A DNA stretch of 64,000 bases, from the NCBI RefSeq assembly GCF_003056725.1, contig NZ_QBKZ01000001.1:746902-810901 (forward strand). Reading direction: 5' to 3'. The DNA is from Mangrovicoccus ximenensis. Its GTDB lineage: Bacteria; Pseudomonadota; Alphaproteobacteria; Rhodobacterales; Rhodobacteraceae. The translations under genes and the position numbers were made by a program. The notes under the pieces are model-generated. The model had not been told where the DNA came from and made no database searches. It saw only the letters and a list, made by a program, of their open reading frames with translations. Below are positions 45,801-56,443 of the stretch, piece by piece; the first letter of the stretch is position 1; the number at the start of each line of letters is the position of its first letter.

Positions 45801-47087
45801 ATGGATACCATCTATGCCCTGGCCAGCGGCCAGGGAAAGGCGGGCGTGGCCGTTCTGAGACTTTCGGGGCCGGACGCGCATCGGGCATGCCATGCGCTTG
45901 CCGGTCGCCTTCCGCCGCTGCGCCAGATGAGCCTTGCCATCCTGCGGGACCGGAAAGGCGATGTTCTGGACCAGGCATTGGTTGCCATCTTTCCCGACAA
46001 GCAGAGCTTCACCGGCGAGCCGGTCACCGAGCTGCATCTGCATGGCAGCCCGGCGGTTGTGTCCGCCGTGATGCGTGAAATCTCCGAACAGGGGCTCGCG
46101 CGCCTAGCGCTGCCCGGGGAATTTACCCGCCGCGCTCTGGAAAACGGACAGCTTGACCTAACGGAGGTTGAGGGCCTCGCGGACCTGATCCAAGCCGAGA
46201 CCGAAGCACAACGGAAACAGGCCCTGAAGGTCATGTCCGGTGCGCTTGGCGACAAAGTCAACCGTTGGCGCGAAGCGCTTGTGCATGGCATGGCGCTTAT
46301 TGCTGCCAGCATCGATTTTGCCGATGAAGAGCTTCCTGCTGAGATCGTCGCGGAAGCGCGCCGCATCTTCGAAGAGGTGCGCACAGAGCTGTCCGCCGAG
46401 ATTGACGGGATCTTCGCTGCGGAACGCATCCGGGATGGCTTTCTCGTTGCGATTCTCGGTCGTCCCAATGCAGGAAAGTCGACGCTCCTCAATGCGCTTG
46501 CCGGTAGGGAAGCCGCGATCACGTCTGATATTGCCGGAACGACCCGCGACGTTATTGAAGTTCGCATGGACATCGCCGGCCTTCCGGTAACGATGTTGGA
46601 TACCGCCGGTCTTCGCGAGGGGGGGGACGAGATTGAGCGGATCGGCATCGAACGGGCGCTGATCCGGGCTGCAGATGCGGATCTGAGGATCGTTCTTGTC
46701 GATGACAGGGGGCTGCCGCCCGGACTCCAGCTTGCAGAGGATGATCTCGTTCTTCGCTCGAAATCTGATCTTGAGGGGAGTTCCGATGGGATTTCCGGAA
46801 AGACGGGGCAGGGCATCTCCGAACTCCTCGATCATGTGGCAACGCGCCTGGTTTCTGCCGCATCCCAAGCCGGCTCCGCAAGCAATGACCGGCACCGCTT
46901 TGCCATGTCTGGCGCGAAAACGGCTTTGGAATCAGCGCTTCTTGAGCTAGAGCATGGAGAGGAACGGACGGAGTTTCTCTCGGAACATCTGCGGCAGGCG
47001 GCGCGGCACTTGGACGAGTTGATTGGCAAGGTTGATGTCGAGGACATGTTGGATGATATCTTCCGGAATTTCTGCCTCGGCAAATAG
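45801..47087 (+). CDS. mnmE: tRNA modification GTPase MnmE
   Basis: 428 residues, 13 bp after rho. The N-terminal tetrahydrofolate-binding domain ([17 protein letters not shown]), the GTPase insert [14 protein letters not shown] (G1), [20 protein letters not shown] (G3), RSKSDL (G4 position) and the C-terminal FCLGK catalytic Cys are present. With MnmG it makes the 5-carboxymethylaminomethyl modification on wobble uridine. The stop lies 3 bp before the mnmG GTG. Confidence 0.95.
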   Translation: MDTIYALASGQGKAGVAVLRLSGPDAHRACHALAGRLPPLRQMSLAILRDRKGDVLDQALVAIFPDKQSFTGEPVTELHLHGSPAVVSAVMREISEQGLARLALPGEFTRRALENGQLDLTEVEGLADLIQAETEAQRKQALKVMSGALGDKVNRWREALVHGMALIAASIDFADEELPAEIVAEARRIFEEVRTELSAEIDGIFAAERIRDGFLVAILGRPNAGKSTLLNALAGREAAITSDIAGTTRDVIEVRMDIAGLPVTMLDTAGLREGGDEIERIGIERALIRAADADLRIVLVDDRGLPPGLQLAEDDLVLRSKSDLEGSSDGISGKTGQGISELLDHVATRLVSAASQAGSASNDRHRFAMSGAKTALESALLELEHGEERTEFLSEHLRQAARHLDELIGKVDVEDMLDDIFRNFCLGK

Positions 47088-47089
47088 GA

Positions 47090-48970
47090 GTGTTTCACGT
47101 GAAACATGGCGAGTTTGATGTAGTCGTGGTCGGCGGTGGCCACGCCGGAACCGAAGCCGCCTATGCCGCGGCGCGCATGGGGGTCCGGACGGCGCTTGTC
47201 ACCCTGAAATTTGGCAACCTCGGCGTTATGTCCTGCAACCCCGCGATTGGCGGTCTGGGAAAAGGGCATCTCGTTCGGGAGATTGATGCCATGGATGGCA
47301 TCATGGGTCGCGTTGCCGATGCGGCCGGCATACAATTCCGACTCCTTAACCGCCGCAAGGGGCCCGCCGTCCAGGGTCCGCGAGCCCAGTCAGATCGGAA
47401 AATTTACCGCGAGACCATGCAGGCGATGCTGTCTGCGACGCAGAACCTCGAGATCATCGAAGGCGAAGTCACGGATTTCCTGATGCAGGGGACCCGTCTC
47501 TCTGGCGTGATGCTCGCTGATGGAAGCGAATTGCGATCGACTTCCGTGATTTTGACGACCGGGACGTTCCTGAACGGGATCATCCATATCGGAGACCAGC
47601 GGCAGTCGGCAGGACGCATGGGCGAAAAACCCTCGATTCCGCTGGCAGAACGACTGAAATCCTTCGATTTGCCGCTCGGTCGTTTGAAGACGGGCACGCC
47701 GCCACGTCTTAACGGAAAGACGATTGCTTGGGAAAAGCTGGAAAGTCAGCCGGGCGACGATCAGCCGGTGATGTTCTCCTTTCTCAACCGCAAACCCCTG
47801 GTGCGTCAGATTTCTTGCGGCATTACGCATACAAATGAGCGGACCCACGAAGTCATCCGGCAAAACCTGGCACGCTCCGCGATGTATGGGGGGCATATTG
47901 ACGGAATCGGACCGCGGTATTGCCCGTCGATCGAGGACAAGGTCGTGCGCTTCGCCGACAAGACGTCTCACCAAGTTTTCCTTGAACCGGAAGGCCTGGA
48001 CGATGATACGGTCTACCCGAACGGAATTTCGACGTCTTTGCCGGTGGACGTCCAGGAACTCTATGTCCGTTCGATGGAAGCACTTGAAAACGTGGAGATT
48101 TTGCAGCCAGGATATGCGATCGAATATGATTTCGTCGATCCTCGTTCTCTTGATCTCACCTTGGCGCTCCGCGATGTTCCGGGCCTGTATCTTGCGGGGC
48201 AGATCAATGGGACAACCGGCTATGAAGAGGCCGCGGCCCAAGGAATGGTTGCAGGTCTGAACGCAGCCGCTCGCGCTCAAGACCGTGAGAAAATCCTGTT
48301 CTCCCGTGCTGAAAGCTATATTGGCGTCATGCTGGACGATTTGACGTCACGCGGCGTAACTGAGCCATATCGAATGTTTACATCTCGTGCTGAGTTCCGC
48401 CTGAGCTTGCGTGCGGACAATGCCGATCAGCGCCTGACACCGAAGGCGATGGCGCTCGGTTGCTGCAGCGAAGGCCGCAAGGCAGCTTTTGAACGCAAAA
48501 TGGAGCAACTTTCCGAAGCCAAGACGCTTTTGAATGCGAAATCTTGGACCCCACGTGAATTGGCCGAGCACGGCTTCGATGTCAGCAAGGATGGCAACAA
48601 GCGGACGGCTTATGATCTTCTGGCTTATCCTGGCGTGACTTTCGAGAAGGTTCTTCCGCTTGCGGATGGGGCAGAGAACTTGAAGACGGAGATCCGTGTT
48701 CAAGCTGCGACAGATGCTCTTTATGCTCAGTATGTCGAACGGCAGAAGAAGGACGCAGCAGCGCTGAAGAGAGATTCCGAACTGGAGATCCCCGATGGGT
48801 TTGATTTCGAGGGCCTGTCGGGCCTGTCTTCGGAACTGAAGGGCAAGCTTGTGCGCCAAAAACCTCGGACGCTGGCGCAGGCTGGAAATATCGAAGGAAT
48901 GACACCAGCTGCTCTGGTGCTCCTGCTGTCCAAGTTGCGCCAGGCCAGTGTGAAAAAGAAGGTCGGCTGA
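47090..48970 (+). CDS. mnmG: tRNA uridine-5-carboxymethylaminomethyl modification enzyme MnmG
   Basis: 626 residues from a GTG start; GxGxxG FAD motif [55 protein letters not shown], the ATP/FAD segment [27 protein letters not shown] and C-terminal [13 protein letters not shown]. The first codons (MFHVKH) are written by a parS site, so partition and translation start share the same 16 bp. It works in complex with MnmE. Confidence 0.96.
   Translation: MFHVKHGEFDVVVVGGGHAGTEAAYAAARMGVRTALVTLKFGNLGVMSCNPAIGGLGKGHLVREIDAMDGIMGRVADAAGIQFRLLNRRKGPAVQGPRAQSDRKIYRETMQAMLSATQNLEIIEGEVTDFLMQGTRLSGVMLADGSELRSTSVILTTGTFLNGIIHIGDQRQSAGRMGEKPSIPLAERLKSFDLPLGRLKTGTPPRLNGKTIAWEKLESQPGDDQPVMFSFLNRKPLVRQISCGITHTNERTHEVIRQNLARSAMYGGHIDGIGPRYCPSIEDKVVRFADKTSHQVFLEPEGLDDDTVYPNGISTSLPVDVQELYVRSMEALENVEILQPGYAIEYDFVDPRSLDLTLALRDVPGLYLAGQINGTTGYEEAAAQGMVAGLNAAARAQDREKILFSRAESYIGVMLDDLTSRGVTEPYRMFTSRAEFRLSLRADNADQRLTPKAMALGCCSEGRKAAFERKMEQLSEAKTLLNAKSWTPRELAEHGFDVSKDGNKRTAYDLLAYPGVTFEKVLPLADGAENLKTEIRVQAATDALYAQYVERQKKDAAALKRDSELEIPDGFDFEGLSGLSSELKGKLVRQKPRTLAQAGNIEGMTPAALVLLLSKLRQASVKKKVG
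47091..47106. promoter_or_regulatory. parS site 1
   Basis: TGTTTCACGTGAAACA, a perfect 16-bp palindrome and exact parS consensus, overlapping the start codons of mnmG. It is bound by ParB. Confidence 0.97.
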
Positions 48971-48971
48971 A

Positions 48972-49586
48972 GTGAAGATATCGTCTTCGGATCTTGCTGT
49001 TTCACGTGAAACACTGGAGTTGTTGCAGCTCTATCAGGAGCTTCTTGAGAAATGGAACAAAAAAATCAACCTGGTCGCTCCCGCGACCATTTCTGACAGC
49101 TGGAACCGACACTTCCGTGACTCCCTGCAGGTTTTCGGAATGATCCACTCTCCGCCCCAACAGTGGTGTGATTTGGGTTCTGGCGCAGGTTTTCCGGGAT
49201 TGGTTGCGGCAATTGCAGCAAAAGGGGAAGGATGGACGACAAAATTCATTCTGATCGAGTCCGATCAGCGAAAATGTACGTTTCTAAGAACTGTTTCACG
49301 TGAAACAGGCGTGCCGGTGGAAATCATTTCTGACCGCATAGAGCTCTCGCCGCCTCAGTATGCTGACGTCGTTTCAGCTCGTGCTCTGGCTCCGCTTCCA
49401 AGACTTCTGCCTTGGGTCAAACGCCATCTTTCAGGCAATGGAACTGCGATCCTGCCGAAAGGCCGGACGTATCTGCAAGAACTTGATGAAGTTCGGGGCA
49501 ATTATGCTTTTTCTCTTGAAATCCATCCGAGCGCGGTGGATTCAGAGTCTGTCCTCCTGAAGCTCGAGAGTATCCGTGATGTCTGA
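48972..49586 (+). CDS. rsmG: 16S rRNA (guanine-N7) methyltransferase RsmG
   Basis: 204 residues from GTG, one base after the mnmG stop. LLEKWNKKINLVAP, NRHFRDSLQVF, the SAM site CDLGSGAGFPGLVAAI and SARALAPLPRLLPWVKRHL are intact. It methylates 16S rRNA G527. Two parS sites lie inside its frame, each read as VSRET; the gene end overlaps parA by 8 bp. Confidence 0.95.
   Translation: MKISSSDLAVSRETLELLQLYQELLEKWNKKINLVAPATISDSWNRHFRDSLQVFGMIHSPPQQWCDLGSGAGFPGLVAAIAAKGEGWTTKFILIESDQRKCTFLRTVSRETGVPVEIISDRIELSPPQYADVVSARALAPLPRLLPWVKRHLSGNGTAILPKGRTYLQELDEVRGNYAFSLEIHPSAVDSESVLLKLESIRDV
48998..49013. promoter_or_regulatory. parS site 2
   Basis: TGTTTCACGTGAAACA, exact consensus, within the rsmG N-terminus (codes VSRET). 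Confidence 0.97.
49292..49307. promoter_or_regulatory. parS site 3
   Basis: TGTTTCACGTGAAACA, exact consensus, mid-rsmG (again VSRET), 294 bp after site 2. Confidence 0.97.
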
Positions 49587-50394
49587 ATTTACCAAACCCC
49601 GCATCATGGCCGTGGCCAACCAGAAAGGCGGGGTGGGCAAGACGACGACGACGATAAACTTGGCTGCGGCCTTGGCGCGTCTCGGACAGAATGTCTTGAT
49701 CGTGGATCTTGACCCCCAAGGCAATGCGTCGACCGGATTGGGAATTGATCCTGACCGTCGGGCCATGTCGACTTACGATTTGCTCATTGAAGGAAAGAGC
49801 GCCTCCGAAATCGTGGTCCCGACCGAGGTTCAGGGCGTGTTGATTGCTCCGGCGACAACTGATCTCAGCTCCGCGGATATCGAGTTGGTAGCGAATGAGC
49901 GGCGCAGCTTTTTGCTGAAGGATGGCTTGTCCGATCCGGCCATCGATCGATTTGAGCTCGATTATATCCTGATTGATTGCCCGCCATCTCTCAATCTTCT
50001 GACCGTGAACGCGATGGTTGCAGCCGACAGCATCCTCATTCCGCTGCAAAGCGAGTTTTTTGCGCTCGAGGGGCTGTCGCAACTGATGTTGACGATCCGT
50101 GAGATCCGCCAGGCGGCGAACCCGGGGCTTCGCATCGAGGGCGTCCTTCTTACCATGCACGACAACCGGAACCGTCTGGCACAGCAGGTGGAGCGGGATG
50201 CCAGGGATACTTTGGGTGAACTTGTGTTCACAACGATCGTTCCGCGGAATGTGCGGGTCAGCGAAGCACCATCCTTTGCGATTCCGGTCATCGACTACGA
50301 CCCGCAATCCAAGGGCAGCTTGGCCTATCAGGCTCTGGCTGACGAAATCATTGCACGCTATCAAGGCATGACTGCCGCCCCAATCGAGGCTTGA
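49579..50394 (+). CDS. parA: Chromosome partitioning ATPase ParA
   Basis: 271 residues from MSEFTKPRIMAVANQKGGVGKTTTTINLAAAL (deviant Walker A with the signature Lys). VDLDPQGNASTGLG, YILIDCPPSLNLLT (Walker B) and the C-terminal helices are intact. It segregates origins by acting on ParB-parS complexes; the cognate parS sites are 0.3-2.5 kb upstream. It overlaps the rsmG end. Confidence 0.97.
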   Translation: MSEFTKPRIMAVANQKGGVGKTTTTINLAAALARLGQNVLIVDLDPQGNASTGLGIDPDRRAMSTYDLLIEGKSASEIVVPTEVQGVLIAPATTDLSSADIELVANERRSFLLKDGLSDPAIDRFELDYILIDCPPSLNLLTVNAMVAADSILIPLQSEFFALEGLSQLMLTIREIRQAANPGLRIEGVLLTMHDNRNRLAQQVERDARDTLGELVFTTIVPRNVRVSEAPSFAIPVIDYDPQSKGSLAYQALADEIIARYQGMTAAPIEA

Positions 50395-50405
50395 GGAGAA
50401 ACCGG

Positions 50406-51278
50406 ATGGAAAAGCGCGGACTGGGACGTGGGTTGTCTGCTCTCATGGCGGATGTAGCGCTGCAGGAGCCAGCGAGAAACGATGCCGGGCGCAATGCCGA
50501 GACCATGGTGCCTGTGGAAACGGTTGCTCCGAATCCCGATCAGCCGCGGCGCCAGTTCCGGGAAGAGGATCTGGCTGACCTCGCCGCTTCGATTGCGGAA
50601 AAGGGGGTTCTCCAGCCGCTGATCGTGCGGCCGAATCCCGGTGGCTCGCCCAAGTACCAAATCGTTGCAGGCGAACGTCGCTGGCGTGCGGCGCAGCGGG
50701 CGCAGGTTCATGCCATTCCGATCATCGTTCGGAATTACACCGACACGGAGATGCTGGAAATTGCGATCATCGAGAACGTGCAACGCGCGGATCTGAACGC
50801 AGTTGAAGAGGCTTTGGGATATCGTCAGCTCATGGACAAGTTCGGTCATACCCAAGAGCGTCTGGCCGAGGCTCTCGGCAAGAGCCGCAGCTATATCGCG
50901 AATCTGTTGCGGCTGCTGCAGCTTCCTGACGATGTGCTGGGCATGTTGCGTGACGGGCTTCTGAGCGCGGGCCATGCGCGCGCGCTGATTACGTCCGAAA
51001 ATCCGAGTGATTTGGCGAAGATCGTCGTCGACAAGGGTTTGTCCGTTCGGGATACCGAACGTCTCGCGAAGATGACGGCGGAACAGGCGCAGCGTCCGAA
51101 ACCAGCCAAGGCTGAAAAGGATGCCGATACCCGGGTCCTCGAGCAGGATCTGTCGAATACACTGGGCATGAAAGTCAGTGTCGATCACAAGCCCGAGGCA
51201 AAAAATGGCCAAATGGTGATCAAGTACAAGTCTTTGGATCAGCTGGATACGCTGTGCCGTCTGCTGTCGATGAGCTAA
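50406..51278 (+). CDS. parB: Chromosome partitioning protein ParB
   Basis: 290 residues from MEKRGLGRGLSALMADV, the N-terminal ParA-activating motif. The CTPase motifs AGERRWRAA (GERRxR) and ENVQRADLNAVEEA, the parS-binding HTH (TQERLAEALGKSRSYIANLLRLL) and a C-terminal dimer domain are present. It spreads as a CTP-dependent clamp from the three parS sites upstream. It follows parA by 11 bp. Confidence 0.97.
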   Translation: MEKRGLGRGLSALMADVALQEPARNDAGRNAETMVPVETVAPNPDQPRRQFREEDLADLAASIAEKGVLQPLIVRPNPGGSPKYQIVAGERRWRAAQRAQVHAIPIIVRNYTDTEMLEIAIIENVQRADLNAVEEALGYRQLMDKFGHTQERLAEALGKSRSYIANLLRLLQLPDDVLGMLRDGLLSAGHARALITSENPSDLAKIVVDKGLSVRDTERLAKMTAEQAQRPKPAKAEKDADTRVLEQDLSNTLGMKVSVDHKPEAKNGQMVIKYKSLDQLDTLCRLLSMS

Positions 51279-51282
51279 GGGC

Positions 51283-51645
51283 TTAGCGGCTCGGACGGCT
51301 CGGACGGCTCCACAGGAAGAGCATGACGAAGCAGAGGACGACTGCCTGCAGGATCAATGCCCGGACGGGAATGGACAAGGCGATCGAAATTGCGAGGCTT
51401 GCAACGATGGTTAGCGTTGCAAGCCTTTTTGCTTTGAGGGAAATCGCGCCGTGCTCGTTCCAGTCACGGATGCTGCGCCCATAGGTCGGATGGGTGATCA
51501 GCCAGTTGTGCAGCCGGGGCGAGGATCGGGCGAAACAGAACGTCGCCAGAAGCAGGAAGGGCACGGTCGGCAGCAGCGGCAAGGGAACGCCGAGCATTCC
51601 CAGAGCCATGAAAAGCAGGCCTGCCGTGAACCAGATTGCCCGCAT
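51283..51645 (-). CDS. DUF454 (YbaN-like) inner-membrane protein
   Basis: 120 residues with three or four hydrophobic segments. GMLGVPLPLLPTVPFLLLATFCFARSSPRLHNWLITHPTYG is the DUF454 signature. The stop sits 4 bp from the convergent parB stop, and the short Ser-Arg-Pro repeat at the C-terminus comes from a 9-bp direct repeat (GGCTCGGAC). Its start overlaps the hemW stop by one base. Function unknown. Confidence 0.85.
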   Translation of the reverse strand: MRAIWFTAGLLFMALGMLGVPLPLLPTVPFLLLATFCFARSSPRLHNWLITHPTYGRSIRDWNEHGAISLKAKRLATLTIVASLAISIALSIPVRALILQAVVLCFVMLFLWSRPSRPSR

Positions 51646-52808
51646 CAGCCGGTCATCAGCCTCCGCAGAATCTCGTTGAGAACGAGACGGCCGGAAGCTG
51701 TGCAGGCAAGAATATGGTTTTTACAGGAAACCATTCCCATCTCTTCCAGCTCGGACAGGATTCCCGCGTCGAGATGATGGCCGAGCCGCTCCAGGCGGCG
51801 CAGATCGGTGCCCTCGGCAAGACGCAGGCTCATCATCAGATACTCTTCCGCTGTCTCGGTCATGGTGAGGACGCTCCGCGCCGTCTCGCCGCTTCCGGTC
51901 TTGTTGACCATGTCGAGCCAACGCGCGGGAGCAAGTTCGGTTTCCGTTGCCGTGCGGCCTTCTGAAAGTCCGAGCCGTCCATGGGCGCCGGGACCGATCC
52001 CGACCCAATCGCCACCTTGCCAATAGATGCGGTTGTGGCGGCTCTCGCTGCCCGGCCGCGCATGGTTGGAGATCTCGTAGGCCGGCAGGCCGGCCGCGTC
52101 GCAGATCTCCTGCGTGGCGTCATACATGTCGGCAGCGGTGTCGTCTTCGGGCAGGTCCCTTAGCCGGCCGGCGGCGAAGCGGTCGCCGAAGGCGGTGCCC
52201 GGTTCGATCGTCAGCTGGTAGAGGGACAGATGATCAGCCGCCATATCTAGTGCTTGCTTCAACTCATCACGCCACATGTCGAGAGTTTGGCCCTGACGCG
52301 CGTAGATCAGGTCGAAGCTGACGCGGTCGAAGTTCTGGCGTGCGATATCGAAGGCCTTGCGGGCTTCGGCGGCACTGTGAAGCCGTCCCAGCCGCCGTAG
52401 ATCGTCGTCGTGGAGCGACTGGACGCCCATCGACAGCCGGTTCACGCCGGCCTGGGCATAGCCGGCAAAGCGGCTGGCTTCGACCGAGGTCGGGTTGGCT
52501 TCCAGCGTGATTTCGGGGTCGTTCACCATGGGCCAGAGCCGGCGGATCTCGTCGAGGATCGCGGCGACGGTCTCGGGGTTCATCAGGCTGGGGGTGCCGC
52601 CCCCGAAGAAGACGGTCGACAGGATGCGCCCGGGGGTCTCGGCCGCGGCGCGGCGCAGCTCGCTCAGATAGGCGGCGGTCCAGGCGCTCTGGTCGATGGT
52701 GGCGGCGACATGGGAATTGAAGTCGCAATAGGGGCACTTGGCGGCACAGAAGGGCCAGTGCAGGTAGAGGCCGAAGCCGGCCTCCTGCCATGTTTCGAGT
52801 TCAGCCAA
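51645..52808 (-). CDS. hemW: Heme chaperone HemW (radical SAM)
   Basis: 387 residues from a TTG start; no better ATG matches the family start. GLYLHWPFCAAKCPYCDF supplies the CxxxCxxC cluster, then VFFGGGTPSLM, EANPTSVEASRFAGYAQAGVNRLSMGVQS and GIGPGAHGRL. The CPYCDF (not CxF-only) motif and length fit HemW rather than oxygen-independent coproporphyrinogen oxidase. It delivers heme to respiratory proteins. It overlaps the rdgB end by 8 bp, so it is part of the rph-rdgB-hemW operon. Confidence 0.93.
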   Translation of the reverse strand: MAELETWQEAGFGLYLHWPFCAAKCPYCDFNSHVAATIDQSAWTAAYLSELRRAAAETPGRILSTVFFGGGTPSLMNPETVAAILDEIRRLWPMVNDPEITLEANPTSVEASRFAGYAQAGVNRLSMGVQSLHDDDLRRLGRLHSAAEARKAFDIARQNFDRVSFDLIYARQGQTLDMWRDELKQALDMAADHLSLYQLTIEPGTAFGDRFAAGRLRDLPEDDTAADMYDATQEICDAAGLPAYEISNHARPGSESRHNRIYWQGGDWVGIGPGAHGRLGLSEGRTATETELAPARWLDMVNKTGSGETARSVLTMTETAEEYLMMSLRLAEGTDLRRLERLGHHLDAGILSELEEMGMVSCKNHILACTASGRLVLNEILRRLMTG

Positions 52809-53412
52809 GGGCTCCGGCCTTCAGTTTGGCGAAGGCATCGGCGCGGTGGCTGATGCGGTTCTTCTCGGCTTGGTCCATCTCGCCAAAGGTAATATCGTAC
52901 CCTTCCGGGATGAAGATCGGGTCATATCCATGGCCCTGCTCGCCGCGCATCGGCCAGTCGAGCCGACCTTCGGCCTTGCCTTCGTAGAGTTCGTCATGGC
53001 CGTCCGGCCAGGCGATGCAGAGCGTGCAGCAGAAGCGGGCGGTGCGGGGATGCGCGGCGCCTCGCTCCTCCAGCAGGTCCCAGGTCTTCTTCATGGCCAT
53101 CGGGAAGTCGCGGCCGTCCGGGGTCTCCGCCCAGTCGGCGGTATAGACGCCGGGTGCGCCGTCCAGTCCGTCGACGCAGATGCCGCTATCGTCGGACAGG
53201 GCCGGCAGGCCGCTTTCCTTCGCGGCGAAATGGGCCTTGATCCGGGCATTGCCGGCAAAGCTGTCCTCGGTCTCGGCCGGCTCGGGCAGGCCGAGATCGC
53301 CGGCCGAGACGACCTCGATGCCATAGGGCGCCAGCAGCGCCGCGATTTCCTTCAGCTTCCCCCTGTTGTGGGAGGCCAGGCATATCTTCTTTTCGGTCAG
53401 CTTCCGGGTCAT
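52801..53412 (-). CDS. rdgB: dITP/XTP pyrophosphatase
   Basis: 203 residues from [23 protein letters not shown]. The (S/T)xNxxK nucleotide motif [34 protein letters not shown] and [19 protein letters not shown] are intact. It removes non-canonical purine nucleotides. Its ATG overlaps the rph stop (ATGA) and its end overlaps hemW. Confidence 0.95.
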   Translation of the reverse strand: MTRKLTEKKICLASHNRGKLKEIAALLAPYGIEVVSAGDLGLPEPAETEDSFAGNARIKAHFAAKESGLPALSDDSGICVDGLDGAPGVYTADWAETPDGRDFPMAMKKTWDLLEERGAAHPRTARFCCTLCIAWPDGHDELYEGKAEGRLDWPMRGEQGHGYDPIFIPEGYDITFGEMDQAEKNRISHRADAFAKLKAGALG

Positions 53413-54119
53413 GCCAGCGCTGCCTTCTGGGCGTCGACCAGCGTCTTGCAGCCGGCTTCGGCCAGGTCCATCAGCGTGCTCATCTGGTCGCGCGAGAAGG
53501 TGGCGCCCTCGGCGCTCATCTGCACTTCGACGAGCCGGCCCGCGCCGGTCAGGATGAAGTTGCCGTCGACGCCGGCTTCGCTGTCTTCCGGGTAGTCGAG
53601 ATCGACGAGCGGCTGGCCGGCATAGACGCCGCAGGAGACGGCGGCGATATGGTCGAGCATCGGGTCGGAGGTGCAGATGCCGGCCTTCATCAGCTTGTTG
53701 AAGGCGAGGCGCAGCGCGACCCAGCCGCCGGTGATCGACGCGCAGCGGGTGCCGCCATCGGCCTGGATCACGTCGCAGTCGACCACGATCTGGCGTTCGC
53801 CGAGCGCGACCCGGTCGACGCCGGCCCGCAGGGCGCGGCCGATCAGGCGCTGGATTTCCTGGGTGCGGCCCGACTGGCCTTTCTTGGCTTCGCGCTGCAT
53901 CCGGCTGTGGGTCGCGCGCGGCAGCATGCCGTATTCGGCGGTCACCCAGCCCAGTCCGGTGCCTTTCAGGAAGTGCGGCGGGCGGTCCTCGATGGTCGCG
54001 GTGCACAGCACATGGGTATTGCCCACCTTGATCAGGCAGGAGCCCTCTGCATGGCGCGTCACGCCGGTTTCGATCGTCACGGGGCGCATTTCGGCGAGCT
54101 GTCGGCCAGAGGGTCGCAT
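53409..54119 (-). CDS. rph: Ribonuclease PH
   Basis: 236 residues from [70 protein letters not shown] (phosphate-binding Arg residues) and [22 protein letters not shown] are conserved. It trims tRNA 3' ends phosphorolytically. It is divergent from hrcA (100-bp gap), as is usual in Alphaproteobacteria. Confidence 0.96.
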   Translation of the reverse strand: MRPSGRQLAEMRPVTIETGVTRHAEGSCLIKVGNTHVLCTATIEDRPPHFLKGTGLGWVTAEYGMLPRATHSRMQREAKKGQSGRTQEIQRLIGRALRAGVDRVALGERQIVVDCDVIQADGGTRCASITGGWVALRLAFNKLMKAGICTSDPMLDHIAAVSCGVYAGQPLVDLDYPEDSEAGVDGNFILTGAGRLVEVQMSAEGATFSRDQMSTLMDLAEAGCKTLVDAQKAALA

Positions 54120-54219
54120 CGGTCTTCCTTTCCTGGGTTGCCGCAGCCATATCTGCGGCACATATGTGATTTCAAGGCCGATTGACGCCTCATCACGGAG
54201 CCGGCAAGCTCGACCAGAC

Positions 54220-55278
54220 ATGAAGACCGACATGACCTCAATGCCCGACATGAATGCCCGCTCGCGGGAAGTGTTCCGACGCGTCGTCGAGGGCTATCTC
54301 GAAACCGGCGAACCGGTCGGATCGCGCACGCTCACCCGCTCGATGGAAGAGAAAGTCAGCGCGGCCACCATCCGCAACGTGATGCAGGACCTCGAGTTCA
54401 TGGGGCTCCTCAACAGCCCCCATATCTCGGCCGGGCGGATTCCGACCGAGCTGGGGCTGAGGATGTTCATCGACGGCTTCATGGAGGTCGAGAACCTCAC
54501 CGACATGGACCGCATCGCGATCGAATCGACGGTGGGCGAGGCCAAGGGCGATGTCGGCTCGATGCTCGACAAGATCGGCTCGGCGCTCTCGGGGGCGACG
54601 CACGGGGCGAGCGTAGTGCTGGCGCCCAAGCAGGAGGCCCCGGTCCGCCATATCGATTTTGTCAGCCTGGCGCCCGACCGGGCGCTGGTGGTGCTGGTGA
54701 TGGCGGACGGCCATGTCGAGAACCGGCTGTTCAGCCCGCCGGCCGGCGTGACGCCGAGCGCGATGCGCGAAGCCGCGAATTTCATCAACGCGCTCGCGGA
54801 GGGCCGCACCTTGGCGGAGCTGCGCCAGGTCATGGAAGCCGAGATGAAGCTGCGCCGCCGCGAGATCGACGTGCTGGCCCAGGCGCTGGTCGAAAGCGGC
54901 CTGGCGGTCTGGGCGGACGAGGGCTCCGACTCGGAACGGCTGATCGTGCGGGGCCGCTCGAACCTGCTGGACGGGGACGCAGCCGATCTCGACCGCATCC
55001 GCACGCTGTTCGACGACCTCGAACGCAAGCGCGACATCGCCGAATTCCTCGAGCTGGCCGAACAGGGCGAGGGTGTGCGCATTTTTATCGGGTCCGAGAA
55101 CAAGCTTTTCTCACTTTCGGGTTCCTCTTTGGTGGTCTCTCCTTATATGAACGCTGATCGGAAAATCATCGGTGCGGTCGGGGTCATCGGGCCCACGCGT
55201 CTCAACTACGGGCGCATCGTGCCGATCGTGGACTATACGGCACAGCTGGTCGGGCGCATCTTGTCCGGCCGGGGATAA
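54220..55278 (+). CDS. hrcA: Heat-inducible transcription repressor HrcA
   Basis: 352 residues from [10 protein letters not shown] (an alternative ATG lies four codons on). N-terminal winged helix [26 protein letters not shown]...[19 protein letters not shown]; the GAF-like core and [34 protein letters not shown] at the C-terminus are intact. It represses CIRCE-controlled chaperone genes. No CIRCE element was seen here. grpE follows 11 bp later. Confidence 0.94.
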   Translation: MKTDMTSMPDMNARSREVFRRVVEGYLETGEPVGSRTLTRSMEEKVSAATIRNVMQDLEFMGLLNSPHISAGRIPTELGLRMFIDGFMEVENLTDMDRIAIESTVGEAKGDVGSMLDKIGSALSGATHGASVVLAPKQEAPVRHIDFVSLAPDRALVVLVMADGHVENRLFSPPAGVTPSAMREAANFINALAEGRTLAELRQVMEAEMKLRRREIDVLAQALVESGLAVWADEGSDSERLIVRGRSNLLDGDAADLDRIRTLFDDLERKRDIAEFLELAEQGEGVRIFIGSENKLFSLSGSSLVVSPYMNADRKIIGAVGVIGPTRLNYGRIVPIVDYTAQLVGRILSGRG

Positions 55279-55289
55279 GAGGAGAGATC

Positions 55290-55925
55290 ATGGCGGATCC
55301 GAAGAAGGACAAGGGCGCGTTCGAGGACATGTCCGGGACCGGAGACGGCGACACCATCGACATCGAGGCGCTGGCCCGCGAATACGAGCGCCAGGCTGCG
55401 GCGTCTGATGCCGACGATATGCCGGCCGAGGAAGAACCGGCCGAAGAGGCCGTTTCGGGCCCGAACGTGGATGCCGTCATCGCCGAGCGCGACGAGTACC
55501 GCGACCGGATGATGCGTGCCCTTGCCGAGGCTGAGAATGCCCGCAAGCGCGGCGAGCGCGACCGCAAGGATGCCGAGATGTACGGCGGCACCAAGCTCGC
55601 GCGCGACCTGCTGCCGGTCTACGACAACATGAAGCGCGCGATCGAGTCGATCACCGAGGAGCAGAAGGCCGAACATGCGGCACTGATCGAGGGCGTCGAG
55701 CTGACCATGCGGGAGCTGGTCAACATCTTCGGCAAGCACGGCATCACCCGCGTGGCGCCGGAAGTGGGCGAGAAGTTCGACCCGCAGGTGCATCAGGCGA
55801 TGTTCGAGGCCCCGGTGCCGAACACCAAGGCAGGCGACATCATCCAGGTCATGGCCGAGGGCTTCATGATCCGCGACCGCCTGCTGCGCCCTGCGCAGGT
55901 CGGCGTGTCCTCCACGCCCGCCTGA
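55290..55925 (+). CDS. grpE: Nucleotide exchange factor GrpE
   Basis: 211 residues with GAGGAGA before the ATG. An acidic N-terminus is followed by the long dimer helix (RDEYRDRMMRALAEAENARKRGERDRKDAEMYGGTKLARDLLPVYDNMKRAI) and the beta domain FDPQVHQAMFEAPVPNTKAGDIIQVMAEGFMIRDRLLRPAQVGV. It resets DnaK. The stop overlaps the ATG of a broken downstream frame. Confidence 0.96.
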   Translation: MADPKKDKGAFEDMSGTGDGDTIDIEALAREYERQAAASDADDMPAEEEPAEEAVSGPNVDAVIAERDEYRDRMMRALAEAENARKRGERDRKDAEMYGGTKLARDLLPVYDNMKRAIESITEEQKAEHAALIEGVELTMRELVNIFGKHGITRVAPEVGEKFDPQVHQAMFEAPVPNTKAGDIIQVMAEGFMIRDRLLRPAQVGVSSTPA

Positions 55926-56443
55926 TGGCGGAGGGGCGCCGCGCCGGTTGCGGGGCGCCCGACGACAGGCAGGCCGCCATCGTCATCCTCGGCGCGGCGG
56001 TCTGGCTCGGCGAGCTGCACGCCTCGGGCTTCCCGGCCACCGCCGACACGCTGCACCGGAGCCTCGCGGAGGCGGTCGCGCCATGGACGCAGGAGCGTGG
56101 CTTCGACGTGATCTGCGAGGCGGCCGGCGCGCTCCGTCGTGCCCGAGGCGCTTCAGGATCCCGCAAAGCGCGGCTGTTTCGCCATCGTCGGCATCCATCC
56201 GGCCCGGCGCAGGTCAACCTCGCCCGGCTGGTGCGCAACCGCCAGCAGATCCGCGGATACTGCCGGAATTCGGAGGGCACCTGGCCCGAGGTCCTGGCCT
56301 TCCCCGCCGGGAATGCCGAGCGCGTGCGCGGGCTGATCCGCCACCGCAGCTCGCTGCGGGAGGCTGCGGCCGCAATCCGCCTTGCCGGTGCCAAGCGGGC
56401 ATCGAAGGTCATGGTGATGCAGGAAGGAACGCCATGCGGCTGA
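55925..56443 (+). pseudogene. Zinc-dependent alcohol dehydrogenase C-terminus with frameshift, joined to a short foreign start
   Basis: The first ~25 codons (DRQAAIVILGAAVW) resemble the start of a YdcF/DUF218 protein. From about 56010 the sequence turns to ADH-like ADTLHRSLAEAVAPWTQERGFDVICEAAG, then shifts frame (VPEALQDPAKRGCFAIVGIHPA) and returns to QVNLARLVRNRQQIRG...TWPEVLAFPA...RVRGLIRHR, the C-terminal NAD-binding part of a medium-chain dehydrogenase. At least one frameshift and one junction make it non-functional. Confidence 0.5.
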
